Part shown: positions 1-12,375 of the stretch, in pieces | Position numbering within the stretch: the stretch's first letter is position 1 | Layout of the letters: each line of letters starts with the position of its first letter | Origin: Termitomyces sp. T153 | Lineage: Eukaryota > Basidiomycota > Agaricomycetes > Agaricales > Lyophyllaceae | DNA length: 64,000 bases | Direction of reading: 5' to 3' | Assembly: GCA_018296165.2 (NCBI GenBank) | Contig: JACKQL020000016.1 | Span: 806,001-870,000, forward strand | The notes under the pieces: generated by a model | Databases searched by the model: none | Told to the model about the DNA's origin: nothing | What the model saw: only the letters and a program-made list of their open reading frames with translations | Made by a program: the position numbers and the translations under genes

Positions 1-2353
1 GGAGCAAGAGAACCTGGATGGAGACCACCCTATCCAGGTCAAGGACCACCTCTGTCCCCAAGAGGAGGCCCCTCCTATGAGTATGGGAATGAAGTCTCCT
101 ATAGACCAATTGCCAGAAGGATATTCAGGATGCAGGGGATTACAGTCCTCATATGGTGTGGAGGGGCATGACCATGAAACAGTCCTGATTTTGATGGACT
201 TTCTGGCTGTGGGAGTGCTAAATTTGTACCTTTGACATGTTATACATGTCAACAGGATCTAGTCCCACTGAAGGTTTGAGGATGTAATCCTCAGATTGTA
301 CAATCAGATTATGCAACCTTCAACAATGCAAGATGTGCATGATGCATTCCCTGATGCAGTGCATGCTATTGCAGAGGGAGTGCAAGGCTTCTATGATGCC
401 TTGCTTGACCATGCACAAAACATGGCCATTTTCCCTGATGAACTTACAATTTGTGAGCAGTTTTTGGAGGAAATACCCTCTAACATGCTGGTCATATCAA
501 TTTGCAACAGTGGACTTGCTCCCAAAGTGAATACAGTCAAGGAGTCATAAGCTAAAAATGGCCAATAGAGTATTTGTGGGTGACAAAGCCATTGCCACTT
601 GAGCTCCAAAAATAGCAGGAATGCTGTATGCATTCCTGCATTATGAGACTCTGTACCAATGGGCTCCTAGAGGGATGCCCATCAATCCTGAGCAAGTAAG
701 GTTGCTCATCAAACTAGTCAGTGAGGCCAACCCTGACTTTATGCCAAGAGAACACATTCACACAGCTCTCTTCATCAAGGAGTTTGATTCAATCTCACTT
801 CATGGCATCTGACCATTAAGACTCAACAATGTGTCAAGCCTTGGCCTTGAGTGGGTCAGACTGGGGGGTGCAGTTGCCTTGTGGGAATTGTCATTGGCAC
901 CCCATGCCCCTCCCATCACATGCATCAGCCATGAAAGGCCATCTGGATAATGACACTTGTAGGGTGGGACTTACACAAATCCTGCCTGAATGGCACTTTG
1001 ACATTGATGCCTAGGTGCAATACATAATGCACATGGCCACTCAGGTTTGCAGAACCTATATTCAGGGTGCCATGAAATGTCCCTTCATATCAAACAAATT
1101 TCCATGCTTGGGCAAATTCTCAGTCAGGTACTTGCCCTGACATCTCAACAAGCTAGAGCTGCAGGCATGCAGCTCATTGCTATGATTGTGGGCCAGCCCC
1201 ACCTATATGCAGATATAGTGGTGGGCTACAACTGCTTGTCCAACACTCCTTTTGCAGTAATATTTTTACATACCTTTACCCTACATAGGCTGCATGTGCT
1301 GCCTACCAAGGTCCTCAACCTCAATTAGCTTGAGGTGCTCTGGCACCTCATTGTCAATTGCATCCAATGCCATTGGATCAACCACATGTATACCTATGTG
1401 CTATGCTATCTTGATCATCACTAGTGCTGGAGCTTGGCCCACACCACCTTTTTGCCCAGGCAACAATGAATGTCATCATATTCTGGTGCTCCATGGGGAG
1501 CCACCATATTTGCATGGCTACACAGTGTGATATGAACCTACTAATGACAAGCTAGAGTGCTTCTGTGTTCTCTTACAACTGCTAGAGGCCAGGGGTCATG
1601 AACCCCTCACCACTTCCAGGTGGATTAGCTATGGGGAGTTGACATGCTTTGACTACTTGTTGCACTGCCTGGAGCATGTAGTACAAGCAGCCTTCAGTAC
1701 CCCTGAGGCTGCCCATTCACTAGTAGCTTCTACCAACACTACAAGCCCTAGTGGGCCTTCCCTAGTGTAAATGTCCTTAGATCTCCCCCCCTGGGCTATC
1801 CTAAGGTGTCTCAGCCCTAGATTCAATGAATGTTGATCTGGAGGACCCTCTGCCAGCTAGCACCACAGAGCTCTTGGAAGCAAGCATTGCTGCCATTTCA
1901 ACTCTTGTGCTAACAACCCCTGTAATTAGCAACCTAGCAATAGCAGCAACCAACATTGCCAATGCTCTTGCCATGAGCTAGAGCCCTGAGTCCAGTGACA
2001 TGGCCAATGCCATATCCAACCAGTGGGACAACATAGTACATGTGGAGCAAGAGGCAACCAACAAGATGAACAAGAGGCATGGTTGATCACCACATACACA
2101 TGATCAAGAATACATATATACATCTGGCTAACATAATGTTGGCCCTCTGACAGTATCATGCATGTTTAGCCTCCACAATATCATTACTTGCTCCAGTCAA
2201 ACTCATTGTCTGACTACTATTTTACATAGGGGAATATATTCTATACTCCCTGGTATAACCATGAGGTGGGATGCTTTATCCCACCCCTTTATCCCATGCA
2301 TTTTCTTTTTACACCCTGTAATATGAGAATGTAGATGATTTCAAGGAGGGCTA
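1..2353 (+). mobile_element. Decayed internal region of an LTR retroelement (Gypsy-like gag, no pol seen)
   Basis: This CG-poor stretch ends in a purine-rich tract (2342-2353) directly before an LTR at 2354, so it reads as the 3' part of a plus-strand LTR element. A gag-like segment lies at 296-550. Further fragments (621-812, 1047-1328) are broken by stops and match nothing I can name. No protease, reverse transcriptase or integrase motif is visible, so the copy is deleted or non-autonomous. The element is probably cut by the left edge of the window. Confidence 0.5.
296..550 (+). pseudogene. gag-like fragment of a Gypsy retroelement
   Basis: The translation has a spacing of hydrophobic and acidic residues (DAFPDAVHAI, then AQNMAIFPDE, then EQFLEEIP) that recalls the capsid segment of basidiomycete Gypsy gag proteins. 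The frame ends at a stop after about 84 residues and nearby codons are broken. The identification rests on remembered family resemblance, so it is tentative. It is surely not a functional gene. Confidence 0.4.
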
Positions 2354-2574
2354 TGTAATAGCAAGCCCACTGTATTGGGCATCACTGTGTAAAACTCCTA
2401 TATTGTAACCAGTTACCATAACTAGTAGTGTTACCTAACACTACCTAGTGACAGGAAATACAATTATGTAAGGTAGACTTGCCTTACTTTTGTATGTTCA
2501 TATAGCAAACCCAATTGACTTTTCATCTACATGTGATGTGCTGTGGGCACAAATCCAATAATGACACTATTACA
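2354..2574 (+). repeat. LTR (221 bp) of the element at 1-2353
   Basis: The segment begins TGTAATAG and ends CTATTACA, giving the TG...CA ends of an LTR, and follows a purine tract. A diverged second copy lies at 47054-47277 with the same internal landmarks (ATTGGGCA, TACAATTATGTAAG, CTTGCCTTAC, GTGCTGT). I found no matching target-site duplication, because the 5' end of this element is outside the window. Confidence 0.65.
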
Positions 2575-4250
2575 CTAGGCCAAGGCACTACAGCAAAGAA
2601 TCCAAGATGCTGGGCCAGATACTGGGCCAGATACTGCATAGTGAGGACTGGTATGGGTAGAAATGGGAAAGCATGATGAAAGTGAACCAGAAACAACCTA
2701 AAAGAACCATGTAACATAGGTTTAGCAAGGGAAGAGTCATTGGGTGGGGAGATGAGTGATGGACAATTAGCTGAGGTGAGTCCAACAGCATCAAGCATAA
2801 AGCATGAAAGGGTGGGTGCATGGGGGTAATGCAGGTATTAAGGATGGTCCGGGGCATGAGGGAAAGAAGGTGCCAAAAAGAACTGAGGCAAACCAAGCAC
2901 TCCCTTCCAAAATATATATGACCTGATGTCTCCTGATGATGTCCACCTCTCATCCTTGAACACACCTCATCCAGCCCAAAGCCTTCTCCAATCTCCAAGA
3001 AAGAAAGGATCTTTGATTGCAGAAAGAAAGGTTCCAAAGGAGCCCAGAAATAGGTCCAGAAGTCAATGGAAAGCAGATATATGGGTATTCTCTACTGTAG
3101 CCACTGGGGCTGGATGATATGTAACAACTGGTTATAAGTGATTCTCAGTCCCCAGTCCCAAGTGCATATGAATTGGTTCTATAGTGAAAAAAGGTGACTA
3201 CAAGGGATGGTGGCTGTGTTATTAAGTCCAAAATATGCCAGAGGGCACTGTACATTACATCAGGCATTCTATACAGTATTGTCACAAAGTGCAATAGCTG
3301 CAGGGACCCTCTGATAGGTGTATATCCTTGTTTAAAAATTACCAGAAAGGCAAGTGGTGCACTAGTACAAGAATTCAGAGAATTGGAATTGCTGGATGAA
3401 ATCACAATGTTGTGTTACTTGGGTCTATTGCCAGCTCAAATACATGATATACCTAGGAGAATTATCTAATATTTTCCTTCCAACAGTTTATGAAAGAAGA
3501 GTACATACCTCCCCATTTGCATCCATCTCTTCAATGGGATAGCAGAGACCCATTTGACATGATAAGCTAACACCAGATGAGCCTGTGCAAAGTACCTTTA
3601 TTCCTGAAAGAGGTGCAAAGTCATCTAATCCCAATCCTTCTGACAATACAACATGCAAAGCAAATCTAGTAGACCATAATCCTAGCAATTATAAAGAAAC
3701 AACAGATAAGCATGCCCAAAAGACAACATCATATGGTGAGGCTGATGATCAAACATGCTTGATGTAAACAAAAGGACATGATTTGGTCTTCTAATAGCTG
3801 TGCATATGACTCTGCAGTGACAATACCTCTAGAATTTGGGGATGGAAGACAGAGGTTTGAAAGCCTACCTCTCATCCTCGGGGTCTAACTTATCAAGGAG
3901 TATAGTGCATAAGTTTGGACATGCTATCTGTGGTAATGATGATAGTTTCAACAAAGTGAGAGATTGGTCAAGGTTGAAAACTCTATAGGAAAAATCATGC
4001 TACATTCCCGCTAGGAGAACTGTCAAGTGTATACATACTCGTTGATCAGCTGCTCAACTGTAAAGATCTCACATCTATCTCCAAAATGGTGTGTCTGATC
4101 AGATATGCGATGATTCCAGGAGTATCAAAAACAAATGGGTGTCAAATTATGCTATTACCAAACAGTTACACATCAATAAAAGATCATATAGAAGACTTGT
4201 ATGTTCAAACAGTATCCTGCTGCAGGATGCGTTTTAATTACCTTAGGAGG
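2575..4250. other. CG-poor sequence, no gene recognised
   Basis: Short open frames on both strands (for example 2588-3037 minus and 3194-3469 plus) show no recognisable domain, and CG is nearly absent, as in the surrounding repeats. I read it as old transposon-derived sequence. Confidence 0.5.
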
Positions 4251-4761
4251 AGCTTTCAGATATTATATGCCCCTTCAATATTGGTACTTGACATGTCCGC
4301 CGTCGATGTACACATTAGGCAGTCCTTAATTGTAAGCAATGTGCACTCTGAAAATGATAGGTACATACTAAAGATGTGGTTTATTTCTGCAACACTCATT
4401 TCACCTGCAGATGAATCGACAAAGCATTGAACGTGTGGTTCCACAATGACATATCTACAATGGATACAATGATCTTGGAAGGGCCCGTGTGTTCTGTTGT
4501 TTCTTCTCTTGACGTAGATTATGATGTGGCTGTGAAATGGTCGGTGCACCAATAAGTTTTGCTAATCATGTGTTGATTGATTATCACTCCTTGAGCTTGG
4601 GTCCTAGATCTCGCTTCCGCCGTACTTATACTTTGAGGTAAGCAAGTTTACGTCGGGGGGTTTACTCAGAACCACTATTAATATATTACTACGATGATAT
4701 CTACCTATTACCGCAGCGGTAATTCCTGTTCACATTGTTTTGATAGGGAGTCTAGCCAAAA

Positions 4762-4802
4762 CTGAAACCAATCTGAAACCCTGCTGAAACCAATCTGAAA
4801 CC
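4762..4802. repeat. Short tandem repeat, 2 x 19 bp with 3-bp spacer
   Basis: CTGAAACCAATCTGAAACC occurs at 4762-4780 and again at 4784-4802. The unit itself contains CTGAAACC twice. It lies just upstream of, or in a 5' intron of, the probable membrane-protein gene. Confidence 0.8.
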
Positions 4803-4984
4803 AAGATCTATATCCATGTACAGGTGTTTCAACGACAGGTCGACAGACAGATACCGGCGCTGTCGATATTGAAGAGATTGATGTATGAACAACGCTTTTG
4901 ATCACTTGAGAATATTGAGCTCCTTGGTTACAAATTTGCTCACAAAGACAAACTTCCAGACTTTACATGATAAACTGGCTGATA

Positions 4985-5753
4985 TAGCGTGACTATCTAT
5001 GCAGAGGCTGGAACCGAGGATGTAACTGATGCAACCATTATCATCAATGACGTCCTGATAATGTGGCATGGTTGGAATATGCTCTTGAAGATACGATGGG
5101 CAAGATTTTCAGCCTCTTTTTTCCTTATAATTGCAACAGGCAAGCCTGGAAGATTCACTGTCGGAATCCGATGCTCAACTGCTTGTAGTGACAACATTTG
5201 TCTCACTTGGACTAGAAGCTAGTGCTAAAGGGTTTGATTCAGGAAGAACCTTGCAAATGGTTTCTCTTTTTTCTATCGGATTGTCATCATCCTTTGCGAT
5301 CAATTTTGTGGCTACTTTGTCAATACCGTGGGTTCTTTGGTGCGTCGATGGACAAACTCAACAACTTCAATTCCTGACCCACGTGAAGGAAGCATAAGAA
5401 GCTTCTACAATGAAATGCACAGACCGGTGGTCTCAGTCAATCAATCTGTGGAGACTCATGCTTCCACTCTTCGAATCGGGAACAGTCTATTGTATTCTAC
5501 AGGTGAGTCCAACAGTAGTGACCACGTATGAATGAAGCTCATACAAGCTATTCTAGTCGACAACTACTTGTTCAATACATGCTCATTTTCTGTGCCTTCC
5601 GTTATGAACACTATCTCTGCTATCTTTTTATCTGCATACGCTATATTCCCTGGGAGGTATTCCCTCGTAAATCTCAGGTCTGATTCTACTGTCTAGGCAA
5701 TGTATCCAACCTTTGTAGTTTCACTGATTTACGGCCCTTACCTATTATTTTGA
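4985..5753 (+). CDS. Probable multi-span fungal membrane protein (partial model)
   Basis: Several exon-like segments in order resemble the six- to seven-helix hypothetical membrane proteins common in Agaricomycetes. Near 5020-5150 is a helix with DATIIINDVLIMWHGW, comparable to the family's 'GDAIVVWRAW' segment. Near 5240-5330 is a helix with SLFSIGLSSSFAINFVATL. Near 5450-5500 is FESGTVYC, comparable to the family's 'ESGxLYC', followed by a GTGAGT donor at 5502. Near 5697-5753 is AMYPTFVVSL then a stop. Introns fall between these blocks and I could not close one continuous frame. The N-terminal exons may begin near 4294 (MSAVDVH). It may be intact with several introns, or a pseudogene. Function is unknown for this family. 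Confidence 0.45.
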
Positions 5754-6653
5754 AAACATTTACGAAGCAAATACGCAAACTTGGATACCTATGTACACTT
5801 CTTCACTCATGCCCGTGTTCACATCAAATGCTTCAAGTTCTGATGTAGAATGAGATATCTCTTGAATGTTGTTTGGATACATACATCAAAATATGATTTC
5901 TGCGTTCATTGGCTCGTTTCAATTTCTGATGTTGTGAATCAGTTTAATTAGAGGCGATGATGAGGCGGTGGGGTGAATTGAGCCCGTGATATTCTCGAGT
6001 CGGTCCACCTGCCGATGGAGAGAAGGGACCGAAGTCAAACACTATGAGGTACTATGTGAGTACGAGTAGTAATGTGGAAGGAATAGGGATGGTGGGTCGG
6101 AATAAGAAAGCGTGACGTAATGTGATCCCAACGACGAGCGCAATGAGCAGAGTGTGAGACGACGTATGTCGGTGGGAATATAGTGCTTACCTGCGGGCAC
6201 AGTGAGACGACAAGGTCGCCATGACTGACGCCCGTGGCATTATAAGGGAATGAGTGCGATGATCAATGAGAAGTGATTCTATTAAAGGGTGAAAGGAATG
6301 AGGAACAGTGACGGAAATCTAATCCACCGCTCACCTGCCCTGCCCGATCCAATGTTCGCGTCGCGTAGTTCCTGTAGTTACCCCCCTGATTATGAGTATA
6401 TACCCCTGCGTGGTGCCGTAGTTTCCAGGATCAGTTTGTAGTTTCATTCGAAATAGCGCTGAGAAACACAAAAACCAGGGTATCAATCAAAAGTTGATCA
6501 ACGCCATCACCCGCGATCCACTCATTGGCTGTCTCAATCAAGGTTCCATCTCATTTGTCAATTGCATAAAGACCCTGGACCGGCGACAGATCAATGACCA
6601 CTAGGATCTACATCCAGTGTAGATTACTTCACTCCCCAAAGCTACGCACCGCC
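5754..6653. promoter_or_regulatory. Intergenic region upstream of the DUF2235 gene
   Basis: No coding frame is evident. CG dinucleotides are normal here, unlike the repeat blocks. A TATA-like run (GTATATACCC) lies near 6396-6406, about 250 bp before the chosen start codon. It is the likely promoter and 5' leader of the next gene. Confidence 0.4.
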
Positions 6654-8767
6654 ATGTCCTCCTCAGAGGAAGAAAACCACGTTCAACAGCCCTTATTGAC
6701 GTCGATCTTGAACCATTCTGTACCTATCGCCAGCAGTTCTCAGACATCGACCTCCACTCTTCTGGAAGCGCCTCGTGCAATGCTCCCTAATTCAATCCCG
6801 CCTACGACGCCTGAGAAGGCTAGAACTCTAGTTCTCTGTTTTGATGGGACAGGCGATCAGTAAGTTACTTCAAATTTACACTAGACGAAAGCATCTGAAT
6901 TGATTGCCTAGATTTGACTCTGACGTAGGTCTTTGACTGCGATCGAGTATAGCTTTTTGAGGGGAATCACGTAGAACTCCAACATTGTCCAATTCTTCTC
7001 CATGCTTAAGAAGGATGATAGAACTAAGCAGATGGTTTATTACCAGGTGTTGTACTTCCGTATCCATCAAAGTACCCATTATGGACTATATCGAGCAGGC
7101 TGGAATCGGCACTTACACGTCACCTCAAATAGCCACACCTATGGCGGCGAAGATTTCGAAAGTAGGCAGGCTCGTTGTGACTAACAAGTTTGCTGAATTG
7201 ATGATATCTCAGATACTTGATGAAGCCGTTGCATGGGACCTATCTGCACATGTTATGGGTAAACATAGCTTTATCCGTGCCTGTCTTATTCACATTGACT
7301 GTGATTCCAGGTGGGTACGAATTCCTCATGCAAAATTGTAAGTCATGCTTCTAGTATGTCTGGTTCATATAACCACTTGTCTTTGTCTCTATTCAGACCA
7401 GGCGGGCGACCGCATCTGCATTTTTGGTTTTTCCCGAGGTGCTTATACTGCCAGAAGTCTTGCTGGGATGATCCACAAGGCATGCCTTCAGTAACAATAG
7501 GGCGAAGCTTTGCTGAGCCTCATCCACAGGTTGGTCTACTTCCGGCGTCGAATTTCCAGCAAATCCCCTTCGCTTATAAAATGTATACTCGAGCTGACGA
7601 AGTCGGATGGGCACAATCCAATACTTTTAAGAAGGCATTCTCCGTCGACGTTCCTATTGAATTCATCGGTGTTTGGTAACATTGTTCAGATCTTCTTTTC
7701 ATGGTATACTTATTGATCTGATTTGACAGGGATACCGTCAGTTCTGTCGGCCTCATTCCAAAGCGCCTGCCATTCACTACATCTAACACGATTGTACGCA
7801 CATTCCGACACGCTCTCGCTCTTGACGAGCATCGCGCAAAGTTCAAGGCGAATATGTGGAATCGTCCTAGCGCAGAGGAATCATCGCTCGGTGTCGAAGG
7901 ACAGAAACCCGAGATCCCGGCACATAGGACCACCACCATTGCCAATGAAGAGGAAATTCTTTTCAAAGGGAACGAAAATTTATTAGAATGCAGATACGCA
8001 GAAACCTCAGATCGTCCTACCGATGTTGAGGAAGTGTGTATTTTCTTTGGATTTTCTTACGAAGGATAAATTATGACGACACTTCTTCCAGGTGTGGTTC
8101 GTAGGGGCCCATTGTGGTACGCTTTTGTGTGTTGCTCTGAAGTAACGTTCAAATATGTAAGTGTATGATAGACGTCGGCGGAGGTTCCGTTTCGAACGGT
8201 ACCCCTTACGCGCTCGCACGTATCTCTCTCCGGTGGATGATCCGTGAGTGTTTCAAGGCTAAGTCTGGCATTATATTTGTCTCCAAGAGCCTTCGAGAAG
8301 TCGGTCTCGACCCTCTGTCCCTTTATCCTTGCGTGCAGAAACGTCCACCTCCGCTTCATGTCGGGAATGCACAAATCCAGAATGTCACATCTGCCACCCA
8401 GCAGAAGCTTCAAGATTCTTCAGGAATGGACTCTCTTGTAGAGATAGCCAAGACTGAGGAGGACCACGAACTACTCGACGTCTTGTCCCCGATATACGAT
8501 CAGCTCACTTTGGCCCCGATGTGGTGGATTCTCGAGTTCCTCCCCATCAAACAACACTACCAAAAAGGCGATAACTCCTGGGCCTCGACGATTTATCCAA
8601 ATTTAGGACGGGGCCGCGTTATTCCACAACAGGAGACGCATGTGATCAGGGTACATAGAAGTGTTCGACAGCGAATGGAGGCACAGTATCCCGATGGGTC
8701 CAGATACCAGCCCAAGGCGTCAATCAAAGTTGCTCTTGAGCTGGAAAATGTTGAATGGGTGGATTGA
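6654..8767 (+). CDS. DUF2235 (T6SS Tle1-like phospholipase catalytic domain) alpha/beta-hydrolase
   Basis: The exon model is 6654-6859, 6912-6924, 6975-7046, 7099-7161, 7213-7258, 7311-7337, 7397-7479, 7530-7675, 7730-8033, 8092-8116 and 8172-8767. It sums to 1581 nt with one open frame (526 aa). The N-terminal 60 residues are polar and probably disordered. The domain opens with LVLCFDGTGDQ and continues with SNIVQFFSML and AGIGTYTSP. The nucleophile elbow GFSRG follows, then an IEFIGVWDTVSSVG block and GAHCDVGGG, which carries the family's late Asp-Val-Gly-Gly signature. These are hallmark DUF2235 motifs of a serine hydrolase; the substrate is unknown in fungi. The start was chosen for its CACCGCCATG context; an in-frame ATG at 6594 would add 20 residues. 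Exon 2 is only 13 nt, and the intron at 7480-7529 has a GC donor. Nothing suggests decay. Confidence 0.9.
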
Positions 8768-10079
8768 GCCTTTGTGTCTCCGGACATGTCAAGATCCCAC
8801 TGGAAATAATATATGTAATTGGTGACAATTTACGCTTTGTAATTCTCACCAGTAGATTATAGGTAATTCTATGATGTTGAGTGATACTACTATATTACCA
8901 TTATTATATCTATCTCCGTAAGACAAAATAACTAAGGTTGTATCACAAGGATATGCCATTGTAGAGCAAGTGTGAAAGTGTCAACTAAGGGTACAGTAAG
9001 CCTCTATTCCTTATCCAATACAAACACTCATGTGATCTGACCCATGTTTCCAACTTCTGGCAGGTATGGTGTGGCAGCAGCGAAAGTATGCATAGCCTTT
9101 TCCAAATTGAGAATGCATGCATGCTAGTGCCAGATGACAGCTTTGGCAGTGGATAGAATGGATGCTAAGGTGATATATGTGCTGGATGGAAGCATCCTCA
9201 GATTTTAGATTGAGGCAATTGATCCTTTTTCTGAATACATAGATTACAGTGTTGGTGGAGTGGGGACCATTTTCCTCAGCCTGAAACAGCTGAGTCTGCT
9301 TGGTCATACTAGTGTAAACACATATGAACAGTGTCAGACAGAAACCACATACTGAAAGGCCTCAGTGGCTTCATGGGAGTACAGGCCTGGAGGGAGGATT
9401 ACTTGCAATGAATTGTATTGGAATATTTGATGGTAATAGTATGGATGTCATGACATGGCAGTTGGTATATGAAACCTCACATACCAACGGGTGCTGGAAT
9501 CAGTTTTCAGAAGAAAAAGGGTTGCCATCTCTTTGGCCGCTTTTTATCACGCTAAAGACATTTTCCACTGTCTAAAGCCTTTTGCTGTGAGAAACGGAAC
9601 AGCACATATCCTTCTCAGTGTTTTACACAGAAACATGGATGCCTGCCAGTAGTGAAAGCAGTAGAATGGAATTAGTGATGTGCTGGCTCAGGCCTCAGGC
9701 CAATAGGTGGCTTGGCAGGGCCTAGAGCTCAGCTTGTAATTATACAGAGCCTGAGCTGCAGATCTGGGTCACAGCTTAGAGAAAGGTGTATTCTTACCAA
9801 TCTCAACTTGCTTGTATGGGCTGTTGCAAGCACGGCATGTCCGAGATCCATGTAATCAGAAGCAATCGTTTTTATAATGCAAATGCTGACAAAATTTTGA
9901 AATTTTTGGTTCTAATATAGGGTGCCATACTTGTCTTTTTTCCCTCGACATTTGCTCAAGTCTATTGCATCTAACATGCCGTCTTCTAGCATCAAATTTT
10001 GACCAGTGGTTAATTCATTGCGTAACCAAACTCCTAGTGACTGATCTATGTAATCAGCTCTTGAGTCTTACCAGGGATG
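8768..10079. other. CG-poor stretch without recognisable gene
   Basis: After the DUF2235 3' end, CG becomes rare from about 8.9 kb. Short open frames (9011-9307 minus, 9324-9575 plus) show no family motif. Probably relic transposon DNA. Confidence 0.5.
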
Positions 10080-11090
10080 CCTTGGATAGACAGCTTTCTG
10101 GATTTCTTTCTTCATGACGTCTTTCGTGTTGTACACGGGCCAGAGTTGTCTGGGGTCAACCTATGGAAGTCAGCTTCTGACAACAAGGAGAGAGGCTCTA
10201 ACGGCAGCTTTCTCGACCCTCTCTTTGGTTGATAAGTTCCCTTTCTACATATGTTCCGAATATGTCACTTTCATATTCATTGCTGTCAACTGTTATAGAT
10301 CAGGGCATATTACTCGATAACATGGATTTTGTGAGCGCATCCACTGACATCCTGTTGAATTGTAAGGCATGATTACATGTACCAAAGTACAACTCTTCTG
10401 CAAGTCAACGGCACCATCACCAATCTCTGGAGTTCATACCTTGTCTGGGTGCATCTGAAACTTGGCTCATCAAATTTTCTGAATCAAAGAGTTTGCCTCC
10501 GATTCAGTGACTCCAATCAGCTAATCTACCGATCAGTGTCCCTGGTGTTAAAAAGTTGCGCTTTTTATCACCTGTCACGGACCGTTTGTAGGCAATTCCT
10601 TCCCGTTTGGCCGTTTCCCCTACAACATCTATCTCTCCTTACGTAACCAACTCCCGCGAGCTCCTGTGTTTCTTTTTCTCAAACACCATGTCAATGATCT
10701 ACCTATCAATGCGACATGTTTGTATTTGTGGTGGCATTGGACAACGCTACTCAGGGGCTGGATATCGCCCGCACGAAAGTTTACCACAAAAATCTCCTGG
10801 GTTATACACTCTCTTCGTGAATAGGTGCACATTTTGCTCAACGGGTACATCAACGTGAGCAAGGTCAACTTAAAAATTTACAGTTATTTTGATCTTCATA
10901 CAAGCTTCAAGACGGCCTGATGTTAGGCCAAACGCACAAATACATGTGGCGGCCTGTGGACTGTATCTCTCTCGTGAGCATTGGCGACTGCCTTGGAGAC
11001 GGATCGGATGTGGCCGATAGCCTTATAGTACCTCCAGGCTTTGATAGAATACATATCTTGGCCGAGAATTGTACATACATATAGATTGTT
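10080..11090 (-). CDS. Unidentified minus-strand coding traces (possible multi-exon gene or pseudogene)
   Basis: This CG-containing stretch holds several minus-strand segments that look protein-coding, in order from 11060 down: AWRYYKAIGHIRSV, VEQNVHLFTKRVYNPGDF, EGIAYKRSVTGDKKRNF, GKLFDSENLMSQVSDAP and VDPRQLWPVYNTKDVMKK. They are in different frames or separated by stops, as introns would produce, but I could not place splice sites to join them. I recognise no family. A decayed gene is as likely as a working one. Confidence 0.25.
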
Positions 11091-11447
11091 CAAACCCACA
11101 TAGGATCACTTTCATAGTCTTGAACAATGTTTTGTTCAGCCTCTCTTTTGCGCAAACACTACCGCCTCCGAGTCTGCGTACCCATAATAATGAGGTATAC
11201 GGAAGAAGCCTGACTCGGATGGATGTTGGTCCCGGCCTTCATCGCCAGATCGCCTCTTTCCTCTGACTCAAGTCAAACTCAGTGGTATCAGCATCTGTTA
11301 CTGGTAATTACTTTTCTGAGTTTATGGCTAACCCATCATATAGGACATTTGCATGAACTGCTGATGCTGCTGCCGCTGCAATCTTGACGTCTATCGGTAC
11401 CCAAAGACAACTTACATTCTACAGAGCAATATGCAAGTCTCTCCAAA
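11091..11447. other. Intergenic sequence upstream of the DUF6699 gene
   Basis: CG is present and no frame is convincing on either strand. It is likely the promoter region for 11448-12375. Confidence 0.35.
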
Positions 11448-12375
11448 ATGCTGTCTCTTCCTACTCTGGCGCCATCTGTCTGGCGGGAAACTGACCTTGG
11501 TGATGAGCTTACCAAGCAATGATTACAGGTGGCAGTGCCATTTTTTAGACCTCTTTCTTTTCCGCACCATGGAACGAATTATCAAATGGACAGCGGGATC
11601 ATCTTGTGAGTTTTTTGTGTTAGTTCCATTGGCTGATGGCCATATATATTTCTTCTACCAGACAGTGGGCCACCTCTGAGTCAAACCGAACTCTACGACC
11701 TAGGCTGCGCTCTCGAAATTAATCCTGTTCTCGTGGCGACAAACGCAAAGAAGAACTTCAGTCTTGTACCAGGTATGCTTGCCTTTCTATCACCTGGCGA
11801 ATGTGGTAGTACTAAGTTGAGGGTATTTTTGAGGCCAAACAGACGGTTTTACTGGCGAAGAGCATACTATTCCTTTTGCATCGCAAAGACATCAACCCGC
11901 GACTTTTCCATCCACTACCGAGCTCAAAGTCATCACAAAAGAGGCACCGTGGTGTACTGTTGTAAAGAACAAGAGTGGAGTCACCGTTGCTGACGTCCTT
12001 GTCAAGATATATGCCGAGTGCGCTTACCCTTCATTCATTCTCCGTCTGCATTTCTACTTATTTACGCTTTCGAATTTGGTATAGCTATACGACGCCAGTC
12101 GAGCACTGGGAATTGATGACTCTTCCAAAACATGTGCAGGATACAATCAAGTTGTGCTCAGCATGGCGCACAGGCCAGCGAGACAGTGAGCTCAAACGTT
12201 ATGGTGCGTTGATTGTTTTTCCATGTTTTTGTTATCTGTCAATGTGGACTTTTGCCTTTAAGATTGGCTTCAACATCGTGTGATGTTCAATGGGGTGCGA
12301 AAGGACGCTGATTTTGCAAAAAGGCGGCTTGGCTACGATGCTCCTAACATCTTTGTGATGGACCTTTGTATGTAA
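11448..12375 (+). CDS. DUF6699 domain protein
   Basis: The exon model is 11448-11499, 11549-11605, 11662-11772, 11843-12017, 12085-12203 and 12263-12375, which gives 627 nt and one open frame (208 aa). Residues from about 45 onward follow the DUF6699 pattern: a LYDLGCALEINPVL opening, a QPATFPSTTELKV strand, an EAPWCTVV block, the GVTVADVLVKIY helix, and a C-terminal RRLGYDAPNIFVMDL strand. The family is widespread in basidiomycetes and its function is unknown. The protein is small, with no signal peptide or membrane segment in this model, so it is probably intracellular. The first two exons are the least certain; the last three are strong. A second DUF6699 protein is encoded at 53048-55185. 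Confidence 0.72.
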
